A stretch of 64,000 nucleotides of DNA from Cardinalis cardinalis (Eukaryota > Chordata > Aves > Passeriformes > Cardinalidae). Numbering within the stretch: position 1 is the first letter of the stretch; each line of letters starts with the position of its first letter. The stretch covers positions 5,032,308 through 5,096,307 of the forward strand of contig JACDOX010000008.1 of NCBI GenBank assembly GCA_014549065.1, in the 5' to 3' direction. Positions 11,006 through 23,076 of the stretch are shown here, in pieces. A program made the translations under genes and the position numbers. Under the pieces are notes generated by a model that was not told where the DNA came from, made no database searches, and saw nothing but the letters and a program-made list of their open reading frames with translations.

Positions 11006-14000
11006 ATTTGGACTTGTGGCAAAAATCCCTTCTCTATGAGGTTGGCTTATAAAAGAATCCCATGCCCCTTTTGAAGTCAAAGGTATATTTGACTGTTTGG
11101 ATGCATTGCTGAAAGACATTCAGGAAAGTAAGTGTTTCAAACTATAGCATTTGAGAGCTTGGAAGTTGAATTCTGTTCAGTGGAAGCACTTGAGCTTGTT
11201 ATTGTGAAATATTTAATGACAAGCTAATAACTTGAAATTTGTAACTTCTTGCCATATGACTTAAGAATTGTTCAAGTTTACTGCAGCTAGCTAAAATAAG
11301 TGTACATATCTTCCAAGTTTTGTCATACTANGCATAAAGCAGCCTCCATACAGCAGTCTTTTGGTACTTTTTTTCCCCTATATTCATATTGTGTTTCTTG
11401 TTGAATAATTAGNAGTTTGATTCTTTATATGTAATTTTTCTACTTCCCATGCCTTGCTTAAATTAAAAAAGAGAGTGTTTTCTCAAGCGAGTGTAGGGAA
11501 AAATGAATTAGACAAAGGTGAAACAACAGCAATGTATGGTGTTNAAGAGCATTTTTTCACCATGATAAAGTGTCTTATTCTGAAGTGCTTTTTAGGTAGC
11601 ATAAAAGATGAAGGAAAGCTATCTATTGACCCATTTGCAAAGGCATTGTTTTATTTTGGGGTAGGTGTATCCTGCATCTTTGAAATTTTGTGTTTTTTTT
11701 AGCTTAATGAAATAATGTAAATACATTTTATTTAGCCTGCAAAATATTTCTTATGTAGTGTGCAGAAGTGCTGTATGGTTCTGACAGAAATTTCTTGCAT
11801 AGCTTAAATAAGTGACCATTCTGTTAATTTAAGAGCTNCACTGCTCAGATCAGGTTTCCTTGTGTAGAATGATCCTGGGTAAAATTACTGAAATGTGTTG
11901 GAGGTACATGGTTATGTTTTCTGCTTGCTTGACTGCAATCTTGATGACTTTCATATGCTGAGAAAATAATTTAGGTTTCATATGGAGCATGAGTTGTTTA
12001 AAGTGTTACTTTTTGATATCCATAATTTTGGTTTAGTTGTTGTGTATTTGGTTTGGAATCTGGAATTGTTAACATGGGAAAAATTTCTGGGTAATGTGTA
12101 GGCTTGTTTGTTTTGAATGTGTTATGAACACACTTTGGCTGCTAATTTGGAAGTAGCACTAGTTGGTTAGTCAGATGATTTTTTTCCAACCTGTTAGCTG
12201 AGGAGTCCAACACCCCAGTAGGCTGAAGTAGATACAAGGTGTGAAGGAAAAGTCTGGTTGCATGATCTAGAATTAGGGCATTAAATCTGTGACTCTGCAG
12301 AGTATCCACTTACCTGTTCCTGAAAACATTACTTTATTTGTGTGCCTCACTTTCTGTTTGTCTTGCGGCGTTTCTACTTTAGGATTTCTCCATTTCTTTG
12401 CCTTTCAATATTTCCTTATTGTCATGTAGAAAAGAGGTTGTGAGTTCTGTGTTATTAATAGGGAATATACTCATACTGTTTGATTCATCTCTCCTTACTG
12501 GTTGTCCTCTGATGTCAGTATTACCAGCCTTTCATAATACAGTCACCTGTCAAAAAGATAGTTGTCTTTTAGAATAGCATGCCCCATGCATTGTGCAGTA
12601 ATGGTGTATTCTGTATTGTCAATTTTAAGCTAACACGTCTGTCAGGTTTTTTTGCTGAGTGTTTCTNTTGCTTTGTGAATAAAAAACGTGGATATTACCT
12701 NTTTTTCAGAGTAAATTTTCATTGGTGATTGACTTTCTAAATGTAATTTACGTNATTTTAGATATTAGTTTTAATATTAGTAGTTGGTATTATTTGATAT
12801 TTTTGTATTAGTTTGATATTAATTAGATGTATTACACATCAATTTTATGTTCCTTAGTGTTGAAATATCATATGCAAAATCTGGGACAAGACTATTATTC
12901 TTTTGATTATCTCTCCTCTCTCCAAATGAATGTTTAGCTCTTCATCTCTCATTTGCTTTCAAATGGCTTGATTNCCAGTAATGAATGAGAAAAACACTGC
13001 ACCGGACTCCCTGAAATATTGAACATAATCTGCCTGAGTACCATACAGTTCAGGGTTGATACTGTGTCACAGTAGGAGGAAAGGGTTGCTGCTCGCAGTA
13101 GGGACCCCAAGGTGCAATTGTTGATCCCCCTTAGGAAGAATAAATAAGGGTGGTCTTTGCCAGTGGAATAATTTGGCAAATCCTGCTCTGAGTGTGAGCT
13201 GTTTTGTTGCTTATCGTAACTGTCATGTTTGAGGGTTTTGGGGGAGGAAAGCCCTGCAAGTAGAACTTCAGATTGTTAATACTTTCTTTGATACTTGGTT
13301 TACTGAGAGTCTCTGGGGTCTGTTTGAAGTTCATGTGCCAACAGCTTTGTTGTAGCCTGGTTTTCTTTTAGTGGCTAATGAAAGGTAGACACATTTAGAG
13401 GAAAAGCCAGATCTTCGGTGGTATTGAGTGTCCGTTTGGAGCAACCTCTCTGTTTTGTTTATGGAGAAAAGCCTGGAACAGGCTGCGCTCTTTCTTGAGG
13501 TAGGTAAAACTTAGTGGGTTTTGGCCATGAAGAACAAAATAAACTAATTTATTTTGACTCCAATTACTTTATGATATTCTCTATGGACTCCTGCAAGCAA
13601 ATGAATTCTAACTGCTTTGATTGCTACAGCAGATGGTCTCAATGAGATAAGTCTTATTTTCTNCTACCTTCAGTGTTANCCTTTCTGNGGTTGATATTTA
13701 TCAATTTGTGAGNTACATTTTTTTTTTAATCCAAGATACTCAGTGTTGCTCTACTGTTTTGGATGACACCTGTGTGCGAATTAAGCAGTGCAGATGCATT
13801 TGTTACAGTAACCACTGTTTAGGGTGTGATTTCCCTCACCCTACCCTTGTTAAGATGAGCTGTAGCCCACACGACATGAGCTGTATTGACCAGGTCTCCA
13901 GTGGCCATCATGGGTACCCAGCTGTCAGGTACTTATGTCATAGGATAGACAGTTAGAATTGAGCAAGCTGCANTCCACTCTGTGGAATTGTGTGTCCTCT

Positions 14001-16104
14001 TGTCTCTCTGTGCCTCTCAGNGCTGAGCCCTGGGCTCTCACAGGGCTGCAGGAAGGGTGGGCTGTCATTTATTTGTGTGGCACAGGGGTACCCAATGGAG
14101 GTGCAAGGGTGCTGCAGATAGTGCATTGCCATTTCAGTACTCTGCGTGTACATTGAATCTGGCCACATCCGGAGAAGATGCTGATGCAGTTTTTGATGGG
14201 ATTACTACTGGAAGAGTGAGGCACAGTTATTAAAAAGACTNTTTGAAATGCACTACCCTACTTACTTTTAGTGGGAGCAGGGAAGTGACTTCCCCATCCT
14301 CACTTCAATCTGCAAGCATTGTGTGGCTGCTGCAGCATGGAGGGAAAAAAATGCAATAAAAGCCAGGAGAGGAGAAGAACTTCTACTAGCAAATAGTGAC
14401 AAAAAATATAAATTGATTTTAANTGCTGGTCACATTCCCTTGAAATCCAGCCACCTTTGATTAGTCTTTTTTGCAAATGCTGGTGACTGTGTCTCAGGGG
14501 CCCTTTGGCTCATTGTTACAATAATCCACATATGAAAATTCCTCTTCTGCAGACAGTATTGAAAGACAAATTGTTCATGGACAGCTTCTGACACCAGACC
14601 TATTAAGTGACCTATTATCAAAATAATTTGACAAATCAAATTTTCTTACATAAAAGATGGTGGAAAATTGTCATGTCANTGTAAAAAAACCCCACAATAT
14701 TTAGAGCTTGACTAAATAAGAACTGAAAATACCAATAAGGAGCAGTACCTGGGGAANATAACAAGAAGGATGAAACCACAGAAATGAAACTCTAAATTGG
14801 ATAGCAAGGTGTACTTGTTTCTGAGAGAGATCTCCTGTGACAGGGAAGAGTTTGCAAATTGTGCTGATAAGAGAGTTTTAGAACCACTGGAGCATGTATG
14901 TTCTGAGGGATATCAAAGTATACTGTCAAAGAAANGACCTGCATTATCTGCTGGTAGAGATTCAATTTCTGCTTATTTTTTGCCAAACATACCCTCTATA
15001 TCTCCTTGCTAATGTCAGCACTTACTGAGTTAAATTTTGAATTTTTATGGTTACTCATGGTAAATCTTTTGAACAAGCAGGAAAATATAATTTCCAAAGG
15101 CAATTACTGCTCTAAGTAATGTAACACAAACTTGCAGCTGCCACAAGATGCTTTCAGAAAAATCTGAGTTGTTTGCTGCCTTCAGTACTTGGCAGCCTTC
15201 GTGTCTTTTTAAATGCTGATTTAAGATCTGAATTGGAATAATTTAAAAAAAAAACCAAACCAAAAAACAACCAACCAAAAAGAAAGCAGCCTTACATTTG
15301 CAGATTTTCTCCAGGCAAATTCCAGTGTTCCAGTCATGTCAAGTAGCAGGAGTGTTGCTGTCAGACCTGGCTGATTGGGTAGGAAATGAGAGAACAAGCA
15401 GTTGTGAAGGCAGGTGTATGCATCCAAAAAATGTATGGACCATGAAGGAGANGGATGGGGGAAGAGACTGTTGTTAAATCAACTGTTCACATAAAAAAAT
15501 ATAGTACTGGTATTTTGAGCTAGTCAGAAAACTGAGACTGCAATTTGATTGCTCTTAAGATGTGCTATGAAAAACCATCTCAATAGGGCACTTGGACACA
15601 AGTAACCAAAAGCAGATGAGCCNCATAAGGGTATAGTCAAAATGATGACTTTTTGTAAAGAAAGAAAAAACGGAAGTGTTTTAAAGTGAGATGGGTTTCA
15701 TGTATACAGCTTAGTTTTGTATTAAAAGAAAGCAGTCTGCATCTTTTTTTTGTGGCTTCCTAGCCCCTTTGAGGTTTCATGCTGTTTTTATGAGAGGCAG
15801 CAGAACTTAAAATGTATTTTAACTGTTGAATAATTTTGGCTTTCTTTTTATTTGAGTCTCTTGACTTGTATTTTAGGATTTTGCTACATGTAAAGGCCTT
15901 CTGAACCTTATTTTTATACATGAAATCTGAGTTTTTCACACAGTTGCTTCTGTTTTGTAGCTAGTTCTTTAACATAAAACCNTAAATTGATGATGGTAAT
16001 GCATGAGTTGATAGAGTTGATAACAATGCAGACCTCCAGACTTCAAATTTTACCCAAGGATTTTTCTGTAACTGTCATTAGAGAGATTACTTTATGACAT
16101 TTTA
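11006..16104 (+). other. RGS6: RGS6 second intron, non-coding
   Basis: AT-rich intronic DNA with no exon or transposon that I can recognise. 12720-12850 is particularly rich in ATTAG/GATATT words. 13840-14160 is richer in G and C but its open frames have no family signature. It is placed in RGS6 by its position after the donor at 11000. Confidence 0.65.
15245..15286 (+). repeat. A/C-rich low-complexity tract
   Basis: An A10 run followed by CCAAACC, CAACCAACC and similar words, with no G or T over about 40 bases. One of three A/C-rich tracts on this strand; two T/G-rich counterparts lie at 19173 and 52290. Confidence 0.85.
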
Positions 16105-16349
16105 AGTCATCTTATTCTTATCATTTCCTGATTTCTTTTTTCTTTTTTTTTTTTTTTTTTTTACTTTTTTTTCAAACTAAAAGCAGTAACCCTGGATTAA
16201 ACTAGGTCTGAATTTGAGACTATGTGCCGGGGCTTCAGAGGCATGAGGACAGGAAATTTTGGATAAATAATCTCCAAACTAGCATTGTTACTGCTGGAAA
16301 ATAAATTTAAACCCCATCTCGTTACCAAAATATGTTGACATAGGTTAGG
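16105..16349 (+). repeat. Duplicated segment, left copy (abuts gap)
   Basis: Starts AGTCATCTTATTCTTATCAT and ends ATGTTGACATAGGTTAGG directly at the N gap. The same start and end words recur in 16363-16639. The copies agree closely over most of their length, differ inside the poly-T part, and differ strongly in about 25 bases after GGGGCTTCAGA. The pattern fits two haplotypes or one locus assembled twice around a gap, more than an old tandem duplication. Confidence 0.9.
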
Positions 16350-16362
16350 NNNNNNNNNNNNN
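16350..16362. other. Assembly gap of 13 Ns
   Basis: The only multi-base run of Ns longer than two in the window. It lies exactly between the two copies of a duplicated segment, which makes a false duplication likely. Confidence 0.98.
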
Positions 16363-16639
16363 AGTCATCTTATTCTTATCATTTCCTGATTTCTTTTTTT
16401 TTTTTTTTTTTTTAACTTTGTTTCCAGACTAAAAGCATTTTTTTTTTTTTAACTTTGTTTCCAGACTAAAAGCAGTAAGCCAGGATTAAACTAGGACTGA
16501 ATTTGAGACTATGTACCGGGGCTTCAGAAACTGAAAGATGCACAATTTTGGATAAATAATCTCCAAACTAGCATTGTTACTGCTGGAAAATAAATTTAAA
16601 CCCCATCTCGTTACCAAAATATGTTGACATAGGTTAGGG
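16363..16639 (+). repeat. Duplicated segment, right copy
   Basis: Second copy of the segment at 16105-16349, about 30 bases longer. The extra length comes from a 37-base internal duplication: AACTTTGTTTCCAGACTAAA begins at 16414 and again at 16451, each after a T run (16394-16413 and 16438-16450). That is the kind of error or slippage seen at homopolymers. Confidence 0.9.
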
Positions 16640-19172
16640 AGTGGGGGAGCTTTAACTCTGCACTTCTGTACTGCACATTGACAAGGGAGTTTCAGGTAAT
16701 TCATCACTGCAAATACTCATGTGCCTTGCTTGTAAACAGAAGCTGTCGATTTCTTGAAACCGTGCTAGTTTGTCTGTTTGGTTGTTTTACTGTGTCAGCA
16801 ACAACTTTGGCTGCATAGGGTGCTGCATAGAGAGAGGGAAATGCCTGTGTACAAGGTAGGCTACTGGTTAAATTGTGGCTGTAATTATGACAGAGCTGGC
16901 TGATTTTTGTTTAGGGGATTCTCTCTTGGCATTTCCTATAATAACAGGGATAGCATTCAATAATTTTACTTACCATACCTTGTACAGTAATATCCTGGGG
17001 ATAGTACTCACAGTAGGGGTATTAAATCTAATTTTACAGAGAGAGAGGATGTGCAGTGGGGAAAAGAAGTGGGAATGGCCANGTTCAACAAACCTGTCAG
17101 GTAGGAGCAGCAGAGAGTCCGAAGTATAGTGATAAGTCGTAGGGAAGTCATAGTCCAGTTATGAGCAATGGCANTGAAAATCACAAATGCCAGAGTGTCT
17201 TGGAGAAGTATTTCCAGGGCAGGGATAGGTGGCAGCAGTATTATGTAAAAGGCCAGGAATAATGGCCTTTTCTAAGTCATGGTAGAGTCTTCTCTTTTGT
17301 GGTCTCCTGTCTTCAGAAAACATGTCCTTGCTGCACAGCATAGACTAGAAACAAGTGGTGTGTTAGCTGAGCAAAAGCTAGTACTGGTGTGCACTCAAAT
17401 TCTGGTAAATTTGTGAGGGATATCAGCAATTTTGGAGTTAGAGGGTGGTTCCTGATTCTTAGAAAAGTGAAGTTCTGGAGAAGTCACTGCAGAGAATAGT
17501 GAGGCCCAGGAAGCCATATGGTTTTACATAGNTGTAGGCATGTTTTTGAAGAGGCGTGTATGACGTGGTATTTTGCAGAAGTGGAGAAGGAGACACAGCG
17601 AACCAAGAAGTCTCTCTAGCTTTATGTATACCTTCTTCAGATTATCTTGAGTAGGCAATAATACCTAAAATGCCTCTNAAATATGTGTGTGTATTTATAT
17701 ATTAAATACCTTCAAACACCCTTTATTCATGCAATAGCAAATTGTACTGCTGAAATTTTACATGTGTCAGTGTCCTTGAACAAAGCTAATGCTACTGACC
17801 TTGACTGTAGCTATTAGGGAAGCCTTGTGGTAAAGCTGGGGTTTGTGGGTTTGATTTCCACAGCAGTTAGACAATATNAATGATTAATGATCGAAGGCAT
17901 TAGTGTAAAATTGCAAGCAGCTAGTTCCTGGAGGGCTGCAGAAGCTGACTTGCATTGTTGCGTAGATGCAAATAAGGCTGTCGTACCAGTGGCAGAAACA
18001 TGTTTTTAGAATCAGGTGGAGGTCATCCACCTGGAAGGACTCTTGGATGCTTTGTGGTTTGTTGTTTCTTTCCATTATTTGTCTTGCAGTTATAGTTATA
18101 GTTAAGGTTTACTTGAGATTAGAGATTCAGATTAGTAGACAGTGTGCAAAGTGACAGATAGAGAAATGTGTGTAATGTGGTATGTAGNTAAAGCCTCAAA
18201 TAACTATTTTTGTGTTTGTCTTTTTTTGGTATATGAGTCATGAGAAAGAACAAATAACCCTTGTTTTACCCTGGCTATATGNTATAGCCTAATATGCACA
18301 ATACAGGAGGTATGTTAAAATGTTATATGTAGATGTATGTATGATGCCCTTTCTGATATATCTAATGTGCCTTAAGTTTTTCTATTCAAATAATGCCTGC
18401 ATATATTCACACATAGCCTTAGCCCAAATGTAAAGCTGTCCTGAGCTGTTGTGTATTGTATATTGCTTTGGGGATAAACATATAACTTTTTTCCCCTCTT
18501 CATATTTCTCTAGTAGTTGCCTTATTTAAACTTCTTTAATTTTCTTCCCTCTCTGTCTCATAATTTCTCTGTTCCTGTTTGTGACTGAAACAAACTGTCN
18601 CTTGCACCCATAAAAGTCTAATTACAGTGATCTATTACTTTAACTGTTCTCAGAGGCAGAAAAAAAGACAAGCCAGGACCAATAGCTATGACAACTTCAA
18701 AGTATATTTTTAGCAAAGCAACTAGTGCAAATATAGAATACAGAGATAAAAAGGGAAGGTTCAGCTAGAGGGTAAGATTATGCTATTCTAGCTGTAGCGC
18801 TTAGTGCCTTGCATTTTTGGAAATGGTTCTCTTTTATTCCCCTAGCATTTTTCTCATGCCATTTGCTTTGTATTTGTTGTCAGCATTTTAAGTGATGGTC
18901 TTGAAGTATTTGCACTATTTGATGATTTACTTTTGCATGTTGTTTTGGGAAAAATGCTGAATATAAGCATTTTCTTTCTGCCTAAAACTTTATTNTAGCC
19001 ATGGGCTTGTTTCATTTACTAGAAGCAAACCAAAATGAAGTGGTGAATCAGAATGGAGCTGCCAGCCTGACTTATTCTAGGAGGCAGCTTCTGGCCATTT
19101 CAGATGCAATCTTGAACCTTAATAGTAAGACAAAATAGGTTGGATGGAATTAGATGAAATGTGCATGAAACT

Positions 19173-19228
19173 GTGTTTTGTTTGTTTGGTTTTTTTTGGT
19201 TTTTTTTTTTGTTTTTTTTTTTTTTTGG
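19173..19228 (+). repeat. T-rich tract with G interruptions
   Basis: Over 50 bases made only of T and G, including T-runs of 8, 11 and 15 separated by single or paired G. It is the reverse-complement type of the A/C-rich tracts elsewhere. Length in the assembly is unreliable. Confidence 0.85.
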
Positions 19229-21271
19229 TAATAGAACTTCAACTAAACCCTTATTCTGTCCTGATTAATAAAATATTACTTCAGAGGATTATGAACTTAT
19301 TTCAAAAGGCTTTGCAGTAAGTTTGAGTGGGAGGATTCAGTTCAATAAATAGAATTACATGTGCAGGACCATGAAAATATGCAAATGAGGTTCCATTAAA
19401 AAACTCATTATTTGCATCCGAAGACATTTTGAAGCATGTTTCTCTTNTTTCATGAGAAGCTGTTATGCCATGTTCAAGGGGCAATTACTTTTATTCTTTT
19501 TGTTTTATCACTGCTGCTGTTGTATTGTATCTTGTTTTTCCTTGTCTCTCCAAAATTAAATGAAATNAAGAAAGTGGAAAGTAACCAGTTAACCATATGC
19601 TGAAGTGCACAGCTCTGCTTAACAAAGAATTGTATACTAAAGCTTGAGTATATTTGATATTTTAGTTCAAAGGCTACATGTCTTTTGGGGTGGTGAGGGA
19701 GGGCAAAAGTGTTAATTTAAATGTCATGTCACCTCTCTGTACTTTACTTTCCTTAAGTATGAATGGAGCACATTAATATTACCTTGCATGAAAGTGTTTG
19801 GAAATTATACTTTGGACCAATAATTAGGGACTTCTGCAGGTAAAGTGAAACATACTTGTGGCATATGCAAGAAGAAATGACGAGATATTACAGTGGTTTA
19901 ATTNGGAGTAAAATAAGTGGAATAGGTAGGAAGAGAACTTAATCAAGGAACACATTAATGAGCTAATCGGATCTATTTCTTNTTAGAGAGAGAAAGCGCA
20001 CATCAACTCCAATTTCATTCACTTTTCAGTTTTGTGAAAATGGGGTTCTGTGAGATAGAAGTCAAGTAAATGTTTCTGTTGTTATGTTTTTAAGCTCTAG
20101 ATGGAAACGATTTTGTGTACCAGAGTCCTCTCACAGTTTAGTGCTGGAGGTGTCACTTCTGTTCTCTGTCATGTCAGCTTTTGATGAAAATTGGTGTGGT
20201 GGCTATTGCATANTAAGACTTTTCTATTGGTTCTCTTACCATTTCACATTCTTTCCTTGTGTCTTGCATTAGTTGGAAGTTTTAGTGAGGAGACCAGAAC
20301 TGGAGGGCTGTGGAGACTGTTTAACAGCCTCTATCTGCAGGCACAATTCTCCTCTGCTACTTGGCATGACTGACAGCAGGAGCTGTTTTGGTGTGATGCT
20401 CCAAATAAGGGGAATATTTCATTCACTGGTACTATAATTAGATGCCTTTCTCCATCAGTGGATCCACCCAATTTTGTTAAACATTGCTTGTAGTTACCTA
20501 TGAATTAGCTCATTAGTTAACTTGGGCAAAATGTCACAAATCTTGGATGCACTGGGTTCTTGTCACTTTCACTGTCCCCCCTGGGCTCTGAATAGTAAAA
20601 TTAACTGGAGCACTGTTTATTATATTTTTGCTATGTGTAGAAAAACAGAGCTACAATAATGGCACTACTGTTGTCTGCTTGTATGTCGAAGATAGTCCAA
20701 CCACTGCCTTGTATCTGGAAAATTATGTGTGGAAAACAGTGATTAAACCCACATTTTTTAATAACATGAAAGCATCTGTCTGAAATCAGGGAGCNAAATT
20801 GCTTTTGTTCTTGGTCCTCTTAGCAGGAAAGGTGATCTACTGTGGTAATGATTTTTTTAAGGTATTTTTTACTGGAAAGCACTTCAAGCATGTTGAGTTA
20901 TAAGAAGTTTTCCTTTCTGCTTGCAAGAATGAAACCTGCACTTTCTACAAGGAAAATGATGTCCAGGTCATTCGTAGTGCATTTAGCATGAATGGTGCTC
21001 TCTTGGCACTCAAGAAAAGTCTTAGGGTTTCAGGGAGCATAGCATACCTTTGACCCAAACCTGCGTAAAATTGGGACAGACTAAAGTTTTGTGGGATGGC
21101 CTGTGCTCTGGTTTTGCCTTTGCTAAACTCTTGTTTTTCTGTGTTACACACACTTGTGACTGATANTATTTGGAGGGAAAGATAGAGGATTGAAGGATAA
21201 TGCACCAAAACTAGGCAGAAAGGATAAATCAAATGGAAGGGTGAACCCTTTTGGAGAAAGAGTTAAGACTC

Positions 21272-21297
21272 AATATTGCTTTTAAAAAAGCAATATT
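21272..21297. repeat. Near-perfect palindrome, 12-bp arms
   Basis: AATATTGCTTTT (21272-21283), two A, then AAAAGCAATATT (21286-21297). It ends 29 bases from the 3' end of the CR1 copy that starts at 21327. No function is evident. Confidence 0.85.
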
Positions 21298-21326
21298 TGC
21301 CAACTTAGAATTGCAAGAGGTATTTA

Positions 21327-21700
21327 CAGAATCATAAAAGTTGGAAGAGACCTTCAAGATCATCTAGTCCAGATGTCAACACCACCATCATCACCCCTCA
21401 ACAGTATCCCCAAGTACCCTATCCAGCCCCCTTCTGAACACTTTCAGAGACAGTGACTGTACCACCTCCCTGGGCAATTTATTCCAATGCCTAACCACTC
21501 TTTCAGTGAAAAATATTTTTCANTATCTAATCTGAACCTCCTCTGGCACAACTTGAGGCCACTTCCTCTTGTCTTGTCACTTGAGACTTGTCAGAAGAGA
21601 CTGAGTCCCACATGGCTACAGCCTCCTTTCAGGCAGCTGTAGAGAGCAATGAGGTTCCCCTCTGAGCCTCCTCTTCTCCAGACAAAACAATCCCAATTCT
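21327..21700 (-). mobile_element. CR1 LINE fragment, minus strand, 3' part
   Basis: Read on the + strand it begins CAGAATCATAAAAGTTGGAA, the reverse complement of a CR1 3' terminus, continues with GACCTTCAAGATCATCTAGT and the usual CR1 3' UTR, and then reads into the reverse complement of the ORF2 end (CAACTTGAGGCCACTTCCTC near 21553; GAGCCTCCTCTTCTCCAGAC near 21664). It fades near 21700. The copy is truncated at its 5' end and carries substitutions throughout. Confidence 0.93.
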
Positions 21701-23011
21701 TAAAGCAGTTTTTCAGCAGTCTTAGAAGTATTTGAGTACACTGTGGGCTGCATGCAAGCATTAATGTAGCTGTAGATGAGGTTAATTGTCCTTAATTTAG
21801 TAAACTGGATTTANTTGACAAACATTTGGCTGTACATGGTCCTACTCCATTTTACAGCTTCCTGCCTTTTTTTTTTCTCCCATAATTGTTTCATTTGACA
21901 ATCTGGCCATTCTCACAGTGCAGNTATTTTAACTTGGTGAAAATTAACTGAAGGCTGAGTGCTCTTTGTGCCACTGTTGTCTCAATAGCACTGAGTTTGT
22001 CTGCCAGGTTAAGGGAGAGTGATGAAAGGGAGACATGGTCATATACTGGGGCATATACCCCATGGTGGGCACTGCTCCACACCCTTGATTTTGATGCATT
22101 CAGGTCAAGTGCTAAGAAATAGAGTCAGTGACCAGAGAAACTGTTTAAATATGTTAAGTTGCAGAAAGCTTCCTGGGGCATTCAAGGACAAGTGGCTCAG
22201 ATGCTTCTTTCTAAATGAATTACAAAACCATNCAGGAATTGAAACACTGGCTTCATTACTTTAATTATTTTCTCCATAGTGTCTTAATTTTTTTCATATT
22301 TATTATGGCAGTTGAGCAATTTTCTCTGTGGCAGCTGTGTCACTTCACAAATATTTTGAATAGGGCAAGTAAAATCCTTGGGATGGGAAACTGGTTAATA
22401 AACAGAGATTGTAGTGAGAAAGGAGGTGATGGTTTTAGCTTCTGCCTTTACACCTCACAGCCAGATGTGATCCAAAGAGTAAGAAAACAGTGATAATTTG
22501 CCATGACTTGCTGGATCTATTGGAATTCAATTAATTCTAGTTGATTTTGTAGCAGACATATACCCATTGCAAAATAAATTACCCTGGAGATTCTGAAGTA
22601 GTATGAATTGAGATGTCCAGACAATGCCAGTCTGTCTGTCTTGGCTCTGATGGTTTTGGCTTCTGTATTCACAAGACCTGACAGTTTGATTCTATGCAAA
22701 ATCACTGATTTAGATGTGAAGACAGCCCCCTCTGCACAAAGGAATCAATCTGGCTCCTGAGACACCTCACCTTCTGAAGAGGGTCCTTAGATGTTTTCTT
22801 TGTCCCCCTTGTGCTCAGCAGTTTGGATAAAAATCATACCCATATCTAAAGCTACCTTGAAGTTTCACTTCAGGCAGTTTCAAGGAGAGCTCTTTGAAAG
22901 GTCAAACCTCAACCCTAGGTTGGAGCAGGAGAGTGTGAAGTGCACAACCCCTTGTTGTTTGTGTTGTTGACATCCAGGAAGACAAAGCTTCACTAAGCTG
23001 CCTCTGATATT

Positions 23012-23076
23012 AAAAAAACAAACCAAAACAAAACGACACAAAACCCCCCAAAACAACAGAATCAAACCCAGAGAAA
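23012..23076 (+). repeat. A/C-rich low-complexity tract
   Basis: Mostly A and C (ACAAACCAAAACAAAACGAC and similar), with few interruptions, over about 60 bases. Same class as 15245 and 56731. Confidence 0.85.

Larger units (their letters stand above)
16640..21326 (+). other. RGS6: RGS6 second intron, non-coding
   Basis: AT-rich intronic DNA without a recognisable gene. It holds a long T/G-rich tract (19173-19228) and, at its end, a 12-bp palindrome (21272-21297) just before a CR1 copy. Nothing else stands out. Confidence 0.65.

Noticed and set aside
10594..11119. Minus-strand open frames of 129 and 164 codons across the RGS6 exon
   Set aside because: They lie antisense to a clear exon, overlap each other in different frames and show no known domain; open frames opposite GC-richer DNA are common.
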